Below are positions 26,344 through 35,132 of a stretch of 64,000 nucleotides of DNA, one piece after another. The stretch comes from UBA4582 sp013204195 (lineage in GTDB: Bacteria > Pseudomonadota > Gammaproteobacteria > Pseudomonadales > Azotimanducaceae): contig CAWUUH010000020.1 of assembly GCA_963925735.1 (NCBI GenBank), forward strand, positions 4,160 to 68,159. Reading direction: 5' to 3'. Numbering within the stretch: the first letter of the stretch is position 1; each line of letters opens with the position of its first letter. The notes beneath the pieces are model-generated. The model made no database searches, was not told the DNA's origin, and saw nothing but the letters and a program-made list of their open reading frames with translations. A program made the translations under genes and the position numbers.

Positions 26344-27759
26344 ATGACCAGCCTACACTCATCGTCCTTGTCACTCGCCGGTACACCCGCCGCATCCCCC
26401 TTAGGCTATTTAAGCTGGACCTTCGGCCAGGGCGCGCGCGACCCCTACTACATCATGGTCATCATTTATATTTTCTTTCCTTACTTCAGCAATACGGTGG
26501 TGGGGGATCCGGTTCAGGGTCAGACCTTGATCGGTTACCTGAATGCTACCGCTGGCATTATTCTGGCTCTAACCGCGCCTTTTCTGGGCGCTATTGCCGA
26601 CAAGAATGGCCGACGCAAACCCTGGATTGTCGCCACAGTAATTATTATGGCCATCGGTGCCTGCGCCCTGTGGTTTATCAAACCCGGCGGCACCGGTATT
26701 GGCATCTATCCGGCGCTGTTCATCTTGTTGATCATCAGCGTTGCCTTCGCCATCTCTGAGGTGTTTCACAACGCCATGCTGCCCGGTATCACACCAGTCA
26801 ATAAACTCGGTTTTGTTTCAGGCCTAGCCTTCTCGTTAGGTAATGTCGGTGGCGTGCTGTTAATGCTGTTTGTGCTACTTGCCTTCTCGTTGCCTGGAAC
26901 TATCGACTGGAGTTTTTTACCCGCCACCGCGCTGTTCGGTATCGATCAAGCCAGCCATGAGCATGATCGTATCGTCGGGCCGATTGCGGCTATCTGGATG
27001 CTGCTGTTCACCCTGCCGGTCTTACTGTTCACCCCAGATGGAAAATCCTCTGGCACTCCAGCCTGGCACGCCGCAAAGGAAGGCGTTCGCGATGTCATCA
27101 AGACCATGGGACAACTTAAGCACTACTCCAACATTGCGATTTACTTGCTGGGGCGGATGTTTTTTATTGATGGCATGATCGGCGTGATGACCTTTGGGGG
27201 TGTTTATGCCTCTGGGACCTTCCATTGGGGTACGACGACCCTGCTGATCCTCGGCTTAGTCACCAGCAGCTCGGCGATGATCGGCGCCTTTGTGGGCGGT
27301 AAGCTGGATGATTTACTTGGTTCGATTCGCACCTTGCAAATCTCCATCGCCATGAGCTCACTGGTATTGGTAACGCTGGTCTCCATTGAACCAGACACGA
27401 TTCTGTTCTTTGTGCCGGTCAGTACCGAGCCGGTGTGGAGCTTCCCCTATTTCCAATCGATCTCGGAACTCATGTACTTCGGCACGATGCAAGTCTTCGC
27501 CATGTTTTTTGTCACCGGCCTGTCGTCATCCAGAACCTTGATGGCAAGAATCTCACCGCCGGCGCTGATGACCCAATTTTTTGGTCTATTTGCCCTGTCA
27601 GGGACCGTCACCGCATTTCTGGCACCTCTGCTGGTAGCTACCACCACTGCCTGGTTTCAGTCACAGCGCGCTGGGTTTGCGTCGCTGGTGATACTGATGG
27701 TCATCGGCTCGATCATGTTATTAAAGGTCAAGGAAGAGCAGTCCACACCGGCGCCATAA
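26344..27759 (+). CDS. MFS transporter, UMF1 (Atg22-like) family
   Basis: A 471-residue inner-membrane protein with about 12 hydrophobic segments. The N-terminal SWTFGQGARDPYYIMVIIYI is typical of the UMF1 branch (bacterial relatives of vacuolar amino-acid effluxer Atg22), and APFLGAIADKNGRRKPWI is the MFS loop 2-3 motif. The ATG at 26344 is preferred to the TTG at 26308, which would add a polar leader. Possible partner of the GH1 enzyme, but substrate class cannot be stated. Confidence 0.85.
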   Translation: MTSLHSSSLSLAGTPAASPLGYLSWTFGQGARDPYYIMVIIYIFFPYFSNTVVGDPVQGQTLIGYLNATAGIILALTAPFLGAIADKNGRRKPWIVATVIIMAIGACALWFIKPGGTGIGIYPALFILLIISVAFAISEVFHNAMLPGITPVNKLGFVSGLAFSLGNVGGVLLMLFVLLAFSLPGTIDWSFLPATALFGIDQASHEHDRIVGPIAAIWMLLFTLPVLLFTPDGKSSGTPAWHAAKEGVRDVIKTMGQLKHYSNIAIYLLGRMFFIDGMIGVMTFGGVYASGTFHWGTTTLLILGLVTSSSAMIGAFVGGKLDDLLGSIRTLQISIAMSSLVLVTLVSIEPDTILFFVPVSTEPVWSFPYFQSISELMYFGTMQVFAMFFVTGLSSSRTLMARISPPALMTQFFGLFALSGTVTAFLAPLLVATTTAWFQSQRAGFASLVILMVIGSIMLLKVKEEQSTPAP

Positions 27760-27776
27760 CTCAAGCACCAAGCTGA

Positions 27777-28982
27777 TCAAGCTTCTTGTCGGAGAAGACT
27801 CTCGAGGCAATGCTCTTGAATGCCGTAAAAGGCTTTGATGGCTTCAATCTGGGCGAAGCACTGATCAGTGTCGCCGATCGTCGATTTCTTGATCGCCAGA
27901 ATCATTTTGTTTTTGTTGGTATGCTCCAGACTGACAAACTCAAAGACTTTAGTGTGATAACCGTGTGCCTCGAGCAGTAAAGCCCGTAGTGTATCCGTTA
28001 CCATCTCAGCTTCCTGGCCGAGATGAACGCCATATTGCAGCATTGGTTTAAGCTGTGCCGGGCTGTGCATCTGTGGTCGGATTTGTTTATGACAACAGGG
28101 CGAACACATAATAACGGCCGCTTTGGCGCGAATGCCATAATGGATCGCGTAGTCCGTCGCCGTGTCACAGGCATGCAATGCAATCATGACATCGGTATGT
28201 TCCGGTGCATGGGTCTTCACATCACCACAAACAAACGTCAAACCTGCATCTGCTAAATCCGCAGCTGCGCGATTGCACAAAGACGCAAGCTCACTGCGAA
28301 GTTCAACGCCCACCACTTGCGAGTGTTGGTGCGAACTGTTGCGCAAGTAATCATGTACGGCAAAAGTCAGGTACCCCTTGCCAGAACCAAAATCCACTAC
28401 CTGCACAGGCTGACCTGAGGGCACCGATGATTGCACCAGCGCCTGACTGAATAACTCAATAAATTTGTTGACCTGCTTCCATTTGCGCGCCATCGCAGGA
28501 ATGAGTTGATGATTGTGATCTGTAACGCCCAGCGCCGTCAAAAAGGGTCGATTAATATCCACAAACCGATTTTTTTCTCGATTATGACTACTCATGGTTT
28601 CATTGGGCTCAGCATCATCCTTCAGTTTTCGCTTTCGACTCGACAGATGAACCTTGTTTTTTTTGCTGATATTTACTTGCACTTCTTCGGTAGCCGTTAG
28701 CAGGTGAGCGCTCTTGAAGGTCTCGCCTAACATGTCCTGAATTTCTTTCAGCCCTTCAGGCGGCGCGAAATTCTTGGTGATATCGCGAGTCTGGTAACTA
28801 TACAAAAAAGACAAAGCCACCTGATCTTTAATGACAATCATCCGAACTGTAAGACGCACAAGTTCTTCAGTCGCCCGTTGTTTGCTCAGCACCAACCTGA
28901 TCCAGCTGCCATATCCCAAACTGTCACTGAGGATGCGCCAAAATGGCTGAAGATCATTGGCCGTTTCATTCAACATTATCAT
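27777..28982 (-). CDS. SAM-dependent methyltransferase (Methyltransf_32/METTL25-like)
   Basis: A 401-residue protein whose C-terminal two thirds is a Rossmann methyltransferase: motif I reads VVDFGSGKGYLTFAVHDYL, followed by VVGVELRSEL, then ALHACDTATDYAI and the cysteine pair CSPCCHKQI. This combination is typical of the PF13679 family (eukaryotic relatives METTL25/RRNAD1). The N-terminal region is less conserved and contains a basic segment (SSRKRKLKDD), perhaps for nucleic-acid binding. Target unknown, rRNA or tRNA being plausible. It converges with the UMF1 gene with 17 bp between. Confidence 0.82.
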   Translation of the reverse strand: MIMLNETANDLQPFWRILSDSLGYGSWIRLVLSKQRATEELVRLTVRMIVIKDQVALSFLYSYQTRDITKNFAPPEGLKEIQDMLGETFKSAHLLTATEEVQVNISKKNKVHLSSRKRKLKDDAEPNETMSSHNREKNRFVDINRPFLTALGVTDHNHQLIPAMARKWKQVNKFIELFSQALVQSSVPSGQPVQVVDFGSGKGYLTFAVHDYLRNSSHQHSQVVGVELRSELASLCNRAAADLADAGLTFVCGDVKTHAPEHTDVMIALHACDTATDYAIHYGIRAKAAVIMCSPCCHKQIRPQMHSPAQLKPMLQYGVHLGQEAEMVTDTLRALLLEAHGYHTKVFEFVSLEHTNKNKMILAIKKSTIGDTDQCFAQIEAIKAFYGIQEHCLESLLRQEA

Positions 28983-29211
28983 TCACTTCTTTCAAATATT
29001 CAGCACTGGTTAGTTTGGACATATTCGTTGTGGCGCGCACAAGCCAATCATAGCATCATCAGGCTTGAAGCATCTAAGCCGTTCCCGTTACCCCGGTCAG
29101 GGGCAGGCGCCAAGATTTTACCTTCGAGAAACATCAACCTCAGCCAGCGCGGGCACGGCGCTGGACTAGCTAGCACCACACTAGCCACCACCGAGAACCT
29201 TACCATTATCG

Positions 29212-29805
29212 TTAGTCCGAGTTATAATTAACACCCTTAAAATCTTCACTGAATAGCTTTTGCGCCAATACCGGACTGGTTCGCGATACCCGACCCGTAT
29301 AGCGCGCCATTTTCGCGATACCAGCCTCGATACTAAGACTCTCGCGCAATATATTACCCCGAACCTTATTTTGAAAGGCGACTTGACGGCCATACATGAT
29401 TGCGCCGAATGCCTGCAGCAGTTCGATGCCAATCTGCGGGTTCACCTTAACCAAGGCATTGAACTTGTCCCGAGTCAGCACCAGACAATCGGCCCGTTCA
29501 ATGACGATCACCGTCGCGGTTCTTTCTGTCGCTGTCATGATGCTCACTTCACCCAAAACACCCGGACCCGGGAATGTCGCAACGTTCAACACCACATCAG
29601 AACGATTAATTTGAATTTTCTCGAATACGGAAAATTTGCCATTTAATAAGAAATAGACATCTGCGCCACTATCGCCCTGTTTAACGAGCACGCGACCCGT
29701 TTCTGCCTCAAGTTGCGTCAAGTAGGGAATTAGCAATTTGACAGCATCGGCGCTTAGTTGTGGCAATAGTGCATTTAGCTGAGATGGGATGGCGTCACTT
29801 GTCAT
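29212..29805 (-). CDS. single-domain cyclic-nucleotide-binding protein
   Basis: A 197-residue soluble protein with one cNMP-binding beta-roll (about 20-140), including GDSGADVYFLLNGKFSVFEK and the phosphate-binding cassette GEVSIMTATERTATV, in which Glu and Arg for cAMP-type ligands are kept. The remaining C-terminal segment is too short and shows no helix-turn-helix, so this is not a complete CRP/FNR regulator. It may sense cAMP or c-di-GMP and act through a partner. ATG at 29805 is used; a GTG 9 bases upstream is also possible. Confidence 0.8.
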   Translation of the reverse strand: MTSDAIPSQLNALLPQLSADAVKLLIPYLTQLEAETGRVLVKQGDSGADVYFLLNGKFSVFEKIQINRSDVVLNVATFPGPGVLGEVSIMTATERTATVIVIERADCLVLTRDKFNALVKVNPQIGIELLQAFGAIMYGRQVAFQNKVRGNILRESLSIEAGIAKMARYTGRVSRTSPVLAQKLFSEDFKGVNYNSD

Positions 29806-30116
29806 AGGGCTCACAGATAGCTCATACAGTTAATCGGATTTCCTGTGGGCAGCTTACTGAATTTACTGGCCTCTGACATAGCACTGAATGTCCCTGAGCC
29901 CGAAAGAACTCTCTAGCGGCAACGACATAAAAAGTAACGGCGAGGTTAAATAGCGATTCTTAAGACTGGGTGACCACTGACGGCACAACCCCAGGGTTTC
30001 TCGCCATGTGATCAATAACGACAGGTTTGTTTGCAGATCGACGTAACCCGGCAGGCCATTGATAACACTACATCAATGGCCTGCGGGTTCAACCTCTGCA
30101 AAGGCTAGCTTCTCGA
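29806..30116. other. intergenic, holds a long hairpin
   Basis: About 310 bp between two minus-strand genes. The only structure seen is the long imperfect hairpin at 30045-30089; the remainder shows no gene and presumably contains the promoter of the cNMP-binding protein gene. Confidence 0.6.
30045..30089 (-). terminator. 18-bp hairpin downstream of the lipoprotein gene
   Basis: AACCCG-G-CAGGCCATTGAT pairs with ATCAATGGCCTGCGGGTT across an 8-nt loop, with a single bulged G. It lies 28 bp past the stop codon of the minus-strand lipoprotein gene. No U-tract follows, so it may be a factor-dependent terminator or an mRNA-stabilising stem. Confidence 0.65.
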
Positions 30117-30968
30117 CTACTCTGCGGCTGCCATTATCGGCGTCAGATCGTAGGCTTGCTCCTGGCTACAGGTGGCAACAGCGTCAAAAGCGGCCTGCAG
30201 GGCTTGCCCTTGAACCGACCAAGTCGCATTCGACGCTTCATAGGCGGCGGCGCTAGGCCAAGTGTTAGTCCACACATAGTCCCAGGTTACCGGCACGCCT
30301 TCATGTCCCGCTCTACTCTCAACAACAAAGTCGGGGACCTGAATCAGAAAATTATACGCAGACGGTCCTGCAGAGACCGCTAACGCATCGAGATAAGGAA
30401 TAAAAGAATCATAGATGACGGCTCGCAGGTCAGCGCGGTTTTTACCTGCGTTCATCGCGCAAAACCGATAGCCAACGACCGGCTTATCTGTCGCTGGATC
30501 CAGCATCACGGTCGGCGGCCTTGGCTGGTAAACATTAAAGCCAAAAACATCTTGCCAATCATCACCACCACATTTTTCCAAGCCAGGGAACGCGGCCGCC
30601 TCGGCCTGCTCCAGCCCAGATTCAGCATAAGCGGCCCAACCCGCATCTCGAGCAATTTTATCAGGCCACATCATTAGATGCAGTCTATCGAAGTCGTCAT
30701 TTGACCAGCCTCTGGGGGTCAGACTAACTGCCGCCAGACGCTTTTGTTGCAAGGTGTTCTGCATCCCATCAACCCAGAAATCAAAATTCTTTGCTAGGTT
30801 TTCAGCACTGAAATTTGGACCATTAGAACACCAGATGAATTCGTTATAGCGAATCGCGACAGGCTCGGGCAAGGCCAAGGTCACCCCCTCAACGGGGTCT
30901 TCAGCTGGTGCGCAGCCGACCAGCAAACTCGACAACACCAAACCGCCAATCAAGCTTTTCTTCAACAT
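30117..30968 (-). CDS. lipoprotein of unknown function
   Basis: A 283-residue lipoprotein. The ATG at 30968 has GGAGAAG upstream and begins a signal peptide ending in the lipobox LLVGC; longer frames to 31070 would hide it. The mature part contains two alpha/beta halves (opening IRYNEFIWCSNG, later VGYRFCAMNAGKN and VTWDYVWTNTWPSAAAYEA), again in the style of the secreted proteins at 16417 and 31111. It follows the 31111 gene on the same strand, but a terminator between them suggests a separate promoter. I do not recognise a named family. Confidence 0.75.
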   Translation of the reverse strand: MLKKSLIGGLVLSSLLVGCAPAEDPVEGVTLALPEPVAIRYNEFIWCSNGPNFSAENLAKNFDFWVDGMQNTLQQKRLAAVSLTPRGWSNDDFDRLHLMMWPDKIARDAGWAAYAESGLEQAEAAAFPGLEKCGGDDWQDVFGFNVYQPRPPTVMLDPATDKPVVGYRFCAMNAGKNRADLRAVIYDSFIPYLDALAVSAGPSAYNFLIQVPDFVVESRAGHEGVPVTWDYVWTNTWPSAAAYEASNATWSVQGQALQAAFDAVATCSQEQAYDLTPIMAAAE

Positions 30969-31076
30969 AAGAACTTCTCCACACTCGGTAACAACAGACA
31001 AAACACTAAGATAATCCCCTGCTCGCCCTATCATTAGAGAAGCCACAAGGGACCATAAAGCACCACTCATACCATC

Positions 31077-31100
31077 AGCAAAAGACGCCTCAAAGAGGCG
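31077..31100 (-). terminator. rho-independent terminator of the duplicated secreted-protein gene
   Basis: On the minus strand CGCCTC-ttt-GAGGCG is followed by TCTTTT. It starts 11 bp after the stop codon at 31111. Confidence 0.75.
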
Positions 31101-31110
31101 CCACCGAGAC

Positions 31111-31824
31111 CTATAGAGGCATCAAGCTACCAGTAAAGCTATCTATCAAAGTTGAACTCTCGGGATCAATTTCGGCCCGCAAGTCAGCCCAGGCCTTGCT
31201 GTTCGCCAGCTTTTGATTAAATTCAGCCATCGCCGCCCAGTTTTTGAAGGCCAGGGTATAGTGCAAATTGCCGACGCCACCGACGCCCTCAAGATAGGAC
31301 TCAACTCGCGCGCCTAGGGCGGTGTGAATCTGCTTCGCTTTGGCAAAATTCTGCATCACCTTGGCGGTCTGTCCCGGGGCTGGCTTCCAGAGAAAAACGC
31401 TAAAGACTTTTCCATCATCGAAGCTGTCAGCCTTCACACTTGAATCGAGATTGCTAACTCGCATGCTCGACTGTAGTGTCGCGGCGTTTTCTGCGCCGGC
31501 TTTGGCCCACAAGGCCTGCCACGCCAGACTTTTCGCTAATGCATCTTTGGATGCACCCCATTCGGCTTCTGAATCCCAACGCATCAGATAGTTGACATGT
31601 AAGTTCGTACCCACGCCACCTTGAAAAGCGTATACCTTCGCGCCGGCTTCTTCATGAATGGCTTTAGACGCACGCCAAGTTTCTAGCATCTGCGCACCCA
31701 TACCTGGCGTAGGCTGCCAACGATAAACTTCAAGTATTTCACTCTGCGCACCGGCAGACAGGCTGACAAGAATGGCAGCGCTGAACCACTGCTTCAGGCT
31801 TAATTTAATGGCGTTTAACTTCAT
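31111..31824 (-). CDS. secreted protein with two tandem alpha/beta repeats (dimeric-barrel-like)
   Basis: A 237-residue exported protein; the signal peptide ends near SAGAQS (about residue 28). Two clear internal repeats follow: the first opens LEVYRWQPTPGMGAQMLETW, the second FSVFLWKPAPGQTAKVMQNF, and each continues with a helix (KAIHEEAGAKV / KQIHTALGARV), a GGVG loop and a W-containing strand. Such duplicated halves resemble the two subunits of a dimeric alpha-beta barrel (NIPSNAP/ABM style) fused in one chain. ATG at 31824 chosen as it begins the signal peptide, with GAGG upstream. Function unknown. Confidence 0.75.
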   Translation of the reverse strand: MKLNAIKLSLKQWFSAAILVSLSAGAQSEILEVYRWQPTPGMGAQMLETWRASKAIHEEAGAKVYAFQGGVGTNLHVNYLMRWDSEAEWGASKDALAKSLAWQALWAKAGAENAATLQSSMRVSNLDSSVKADSFDDGKVFSVFLWKPAPGQTAKVMQNFAKAKQIHTALGARVESYLEGVGGVGNLHYTLAFKNWAAMAEFNQKLANSKAWADLRAEIDPESSTLIDSFTGSLMPL

Positions 31825-32051
31825 GGCAGGTGCCTCAACAATAATCAATTAATAGGCGCTTGATTATGTCGATGAAATTATTAGGCAACAATGATCGTTC
31901 GACTTTCGCAGGGAACTCGTCATTGACGGTCGTTTACCTCATCAAAGGTGCCGATTAAAGGGCGGGCAGCGGCCCAAGAGCCTCGCAACAACCAAAGCCG
32001 AACTAACTTGGCGCGAGCGACGAACTTCTATCAGCACTCGCCTCGCAAGAC

Positions 32052-32909
32052 TTATTCGTCACCCACGACTCGCTTAAGCGGGCTCTGGGCTCTGGGCTCT
32101 GGACTCTGGACGCTAACGGTAGCGGGCAAGAAAACACTACTGAAAATTTTATTTAGCGCCTCAGAATGTGTCTCGGTCAAGTTCAGCCAAAGCAAGGTGC
32201 GGCGCTCGTCAGTAACATCTTTTGTGGTGACGACATGCCCCCTATCTATCAACAGATGCTGAGTATCGCTGACGGTGCTCTTGCTCAAAGCGATAACCGC
32301 TGACAAGTCTGTCGCCGTCGATTCAAGATTCTGCGCCGCCTCGCGCCGAATCAGATGCAGCAAGAGTAACTGCGAGGTTGCACCCAGATTGGGGGCATAC
32401 TTCTGCTGCGTTAGTAGATAGTCAGCTGCGAATTTAAAGTAATTCACATCACATTGGATGTGATACTTTCCAGCGGTTAAACAAAAGGGGATGTGGGTAG
32501 CTTGCAGCCATTTGGCCACATCTTGCGCGACACCAAATGATGGTAGGTAGCCTTGTGGGCTTGCAATGTAACGACCTTTAGCCATACCTTTGCGCATCAA
32601 GCGCAAAGCCGTACTCTCGGGCAAATTAGCCCTTAAAGACAGGGCCTTGAGGGTTATCGGTCGATTGTCGCCAAACCAGCTTTCGAGCATGCAAAATTTT
32701 AACAGCACGTTACATTCACTGGTTTTACTGACGGTCTGGCCATGGTAAGTCAGGGTGTAGAGGTCTACAGCTCGGTCGAGCTCGACGGCGTCGATACTAT
32801 TACAATCCTGACCGAGCGCCTCGCCGGTGCGGCCTCGATGTTTCAATCTGGACTGTTTAAATTTTGAAATTTTTAATCTGGGATATCTCAACTGCGGTTT
32901 CGCAAACAT
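32052..32909 (-). CDS. transcriptional regulator with two winged-helix regions (MarR-like C-terminus)
   Basis: A 285-residue putative DNA-binding protein. A first helix-turn-helix-like region lies at about 85-110 (ITLKALSLRANLPESTALRL, followed by KGMAKGRYI), and a second MarR-like one at about 195-245 (ATDLSAVIALSKSTVSDTQH, with the wing VVTTKDVTDERRTLLWL). The end of the coding sequence overlaps a 7-bp tandem repeat (SPEPRAQSP), so its last residues are repeat-derived. An 8-bp tandem repeat lies just upstream of the start. Candidate targets are the divergent or adjacent genes; no direct evidence. Confidence 0.75.
   Translation of the reverse strand: MFAKPQLRYPRLKISKFKQSRLKHRGRTGEALGQDCNSIDAVELDRAVDLYTLTYHGQTVSKTSECNVLLKFCMLESWFGDNRPITLKALSLRANLPESTALRLMRKGMAKGRYIASPQGYLPSFGVAQDVAKWLQATHIPFCLTAGKYHIQCDVNYFKFAADYLLTQQKYAPNLGATSQLLLLHLIRREAAQNLESTATDLSAVIALSKSTVSDTQHLLIDRGHVVTTKDVTDERRTLLWLNLTETHSEALNKIFSSVFLPATVSVQSPEPRAQSPLKRVVGDE
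32080..32107. repeat. 7-bp tandem repeat inside the regulator's 3' end
   Basis: GGGCTCT three times followed by GGACTCT. The unit is not a multiple of three, so gain or loss of one copy would shift the frame of the last residues of the regulator. Only the final part of the protein is downstream of the array. Confidence 0.85.
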
Positions 32910-32935
32910 AATGCAATCTACCTCTACCTAACACC

Positions 32936-32967
32936 ATAAACCTATAAACCTATAAACCTATAAACCT
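32936..32967. repeat. 8-bp tandem repeat upstream of the regulator
   Basis: ATAAACCT is repeated four times head to tail, 27 bp upstream of the regulator ATG at 32909. Slippage would change promoter or leader spacing. Confidence 0.88.
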
Positions 32968-33137
32968 ATTGAAATATTAAGATGTTGAAGTGACATCGTT
33001 GTCATTAAACTAAAAAAACAGTAGCAAATTCTTCACAAAAAATCGATTCAATCTTGTTCGACGGAGCCTACGCCGCATTGCTTCAATACTAACGCTGCGG
33101 CGATACTGGGATTGACTAGCGATTGGCAAACCTCTGC

Positions 33138-34958
33138 TCAGTCTAAGCCACCATCGCGCATCGCACGACTGACCTTCACGTGTAAAGCCACCACACTGTC
33201 CTCATGGTCACGTAATTGCCCCACCACGCGCAGCCGAACAATATGATAGACGCTCGCCGTCAACGAGATGCCAATTCCCACGACATACAACACGGCCATT
33301 AACCCGGGCGCCACATCCAGTTCGACCTCATCAAACAGCAGCCACAGAAATCCCAGCAACAGGCCGATGGAAGCCAGCGTATACAGTGATATCTCCCGAC
33401 GCACTTTCTCGATGTTGCCGCCGCTCGAGCGGTGCAGCTCGCCCATACTAAAATGGTCCAGAAACCAACCCGTATCTTCGTCAACGCCGCGATGGGCAGG
33501 CGGCATTAAAGAATGACCCGTTATCGGATCAGTCACGGTCTCGCCACGTCTGTGCGCGTGAATACCGGCCCAGATTTCTTCATGAACCGCTTTGGTAATG
33601 GGATAAAAACAGGCAGCGATAAAGGCGATACAGGCTGCCGTCGCCGGCGCCAGGCAGAAGATCAGGCGAATGGTCAATTGCACCTCGTCTGACTGGACAA
33701 TATTCGGCGCATAGCCAACGCTGGCGAGCACAGCAAGCGGAATCGACATGCTCGGAATCACCATGAATTTGGTCATAATGGACCACAAGGCACTGTACTG
33801 TGCCTCGCGGCGCTTGCCTGTACAGAGCTCATCATAGTCAATCACATCGGCCTGCATCGATGGGCCTAGGAACAAGCCGGCACCGAAACCTGAACCGGCG
33901 ATAGTCAAACTGATCAAGGCCGGGATCATATCGCCCTCACCCCAGAAAAATAGTGAAATGCCGCCAATAACGCCTGGCGCAAAACTCACTAACCAAACGG
34001 GCTTTTTCTCAAATCGACGGGCCGCCCAAATCCATCCAGGCAGGCAGATCAGACCCGCGCCAAAATAAGTTGCCAAATAAATCGCCAGCCAAAGATTGGG
34101 GTTGTCGGGCTGCAATATGTACTTGTTGAAGTAGGGCATCATCAAGCCCGGTATTGCTCCGGTGACAGAACCAATCAAATAGACCAGCAACAACAAGCGA
34201 AATACTCGATTGCGCATGACTCGCCGCACCCCTGGAATCAAAGGGTTTGAAGGCCGTGCCATGAATTCCGGACGCTCTTGCACCCGCCACACCAAGTTAA
34301 AATATAGCAGTGCCAGCAGACAACCAAAGATTACGGAAAAGCCCGTATAAGCTTCTCTTTCACCGCCCAAGGCACTAATGAGAATGGGCGGCATGACGGC
34401 GGCCACGAGTGTGCCCGACACCGCAAACACTTCGCGGATGCCAAATAGGGTGGTGCGTTCGTGATAATCCAGGGTCAATTCTGGACCCAACCCATAGTGG
34501 GGAATGATATAGACCGTATGAAACAGGTAGTACAAGGTATAGGTCACGGCAAACCAGGCCGCTGCATCAATGCCGCGCAATTGTTCCGGCGGGGTAAACA
34601 TCAGATAAAACGCTATGGCACAGAGGGGCGCACCAACGGCCATCCAGGGTCGACGACGACCCCAACGCGACTTGGTGCGATCACTAAGCCAGCCCACCAA
34701 CGGATCAGTGACGGCGTCCAGCGCCCTGGCCAGGGCCTTGACGAGGGCGATCAAGCCTAATGGCACCAGGATCGTATCAGAATAGAAAATAGTAAGATGA
34801 ATACCAATGGGGATTGCCATGGCTGCCCCGGCAAAACTTGGCGCGCCATAGGACAACTTAAGCAATAAGGGTAACGGCGCTTCTTTCTCAGGGCCACTCG
34901 GTGCGTCACTGAGACCGGCGTCGACTGACCCTTCTACTACAATTTTATTGTTAGACAT
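33138..34958 (-). CDS. GPH-family sugar symporter with long C-terminal extension
   Basis: A 606-residue transporter; the family norm is about 450-500. The core (about 25-480) has SYGAPSFAGAAMAIPIG, the signature DPLVGWLSDRTKSRWGRRRP and 12 hydrophobic segments. The extension has a charged linker (HRRGETVTDPITGHS) and two further hydrophobic segments (about 525-545 and 553-575), ending in a basic stretch. Divergent from the D-aminoacylase gene with 174 bp between. Such long GPH members are found in marine Proteobacteria near hydrolase genes; substrate not known. Confidence 0.87.
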   Translation of the reverse strand: MSNNKIVVEGSVDAGLSDAPSGPEKEAPLPLLLKLSYGAPSFAGAAMAIPIGIHLTIFYSDTILVPLGLIALVKALARALDAVTDPLVGWLSDRTKSRWGRRRPWMAVGAPLCAIAFYLMFTPPEQLRGIDAAAWFAVTYTLYYLFHTVYIIPHYGLGPELTLDYHERTTLFGIREVFAVSGTLVAAVMPPILISALGGEREAYTGFSVIFGCLLALLYFNLVWRVQERPEFMARPSNPLIPGVRRVMRNRVFRLLLLVYLIGSVTGAIPGLMMPYFNKYILQPDNPNLWLAIYLATYFGAGLICLPGWIWAARRFEKKPVWLVSFAPGVIGGISLFFWGEGDMIPALISLTIAGSGFGAGLFLGPSMQADVIDYDELCTGKRREAQYSALWSIMTKFMVIPSMSIPLAVLASVGYAPNIVQSDEVQLTIRLIFCLAPATAACIAFIAACFYPITKAVHEEIWAGIHAHRRGETVTDPITGHSLMPPAHRGVDEDTGWFLDHFSMGELHRSSGGNIEKVRREISLYTLASIGLLLGFLWLLFDEVELDVAPGLMAVLYVVGIGISLTASVYHIVRLRVVGQLRDHEDSVVALHVKVSRAMRDGGLD

Positions 34959-35132
34959 TGCGTTTAATCAGCCTGTAGACCTTTGATCACCTAAACAGTT
35001 ATCCCGACAAGGGTCAATCCGTCTTGGTCACCGGCACTTTCAACGGGCGCCAAACCCAGCGAATGATTAGATTTTTGCCGTTGAAAGGACTATAAATGAA
35101 CAGACAAATTCACAGACCCATAGAAGACGACG

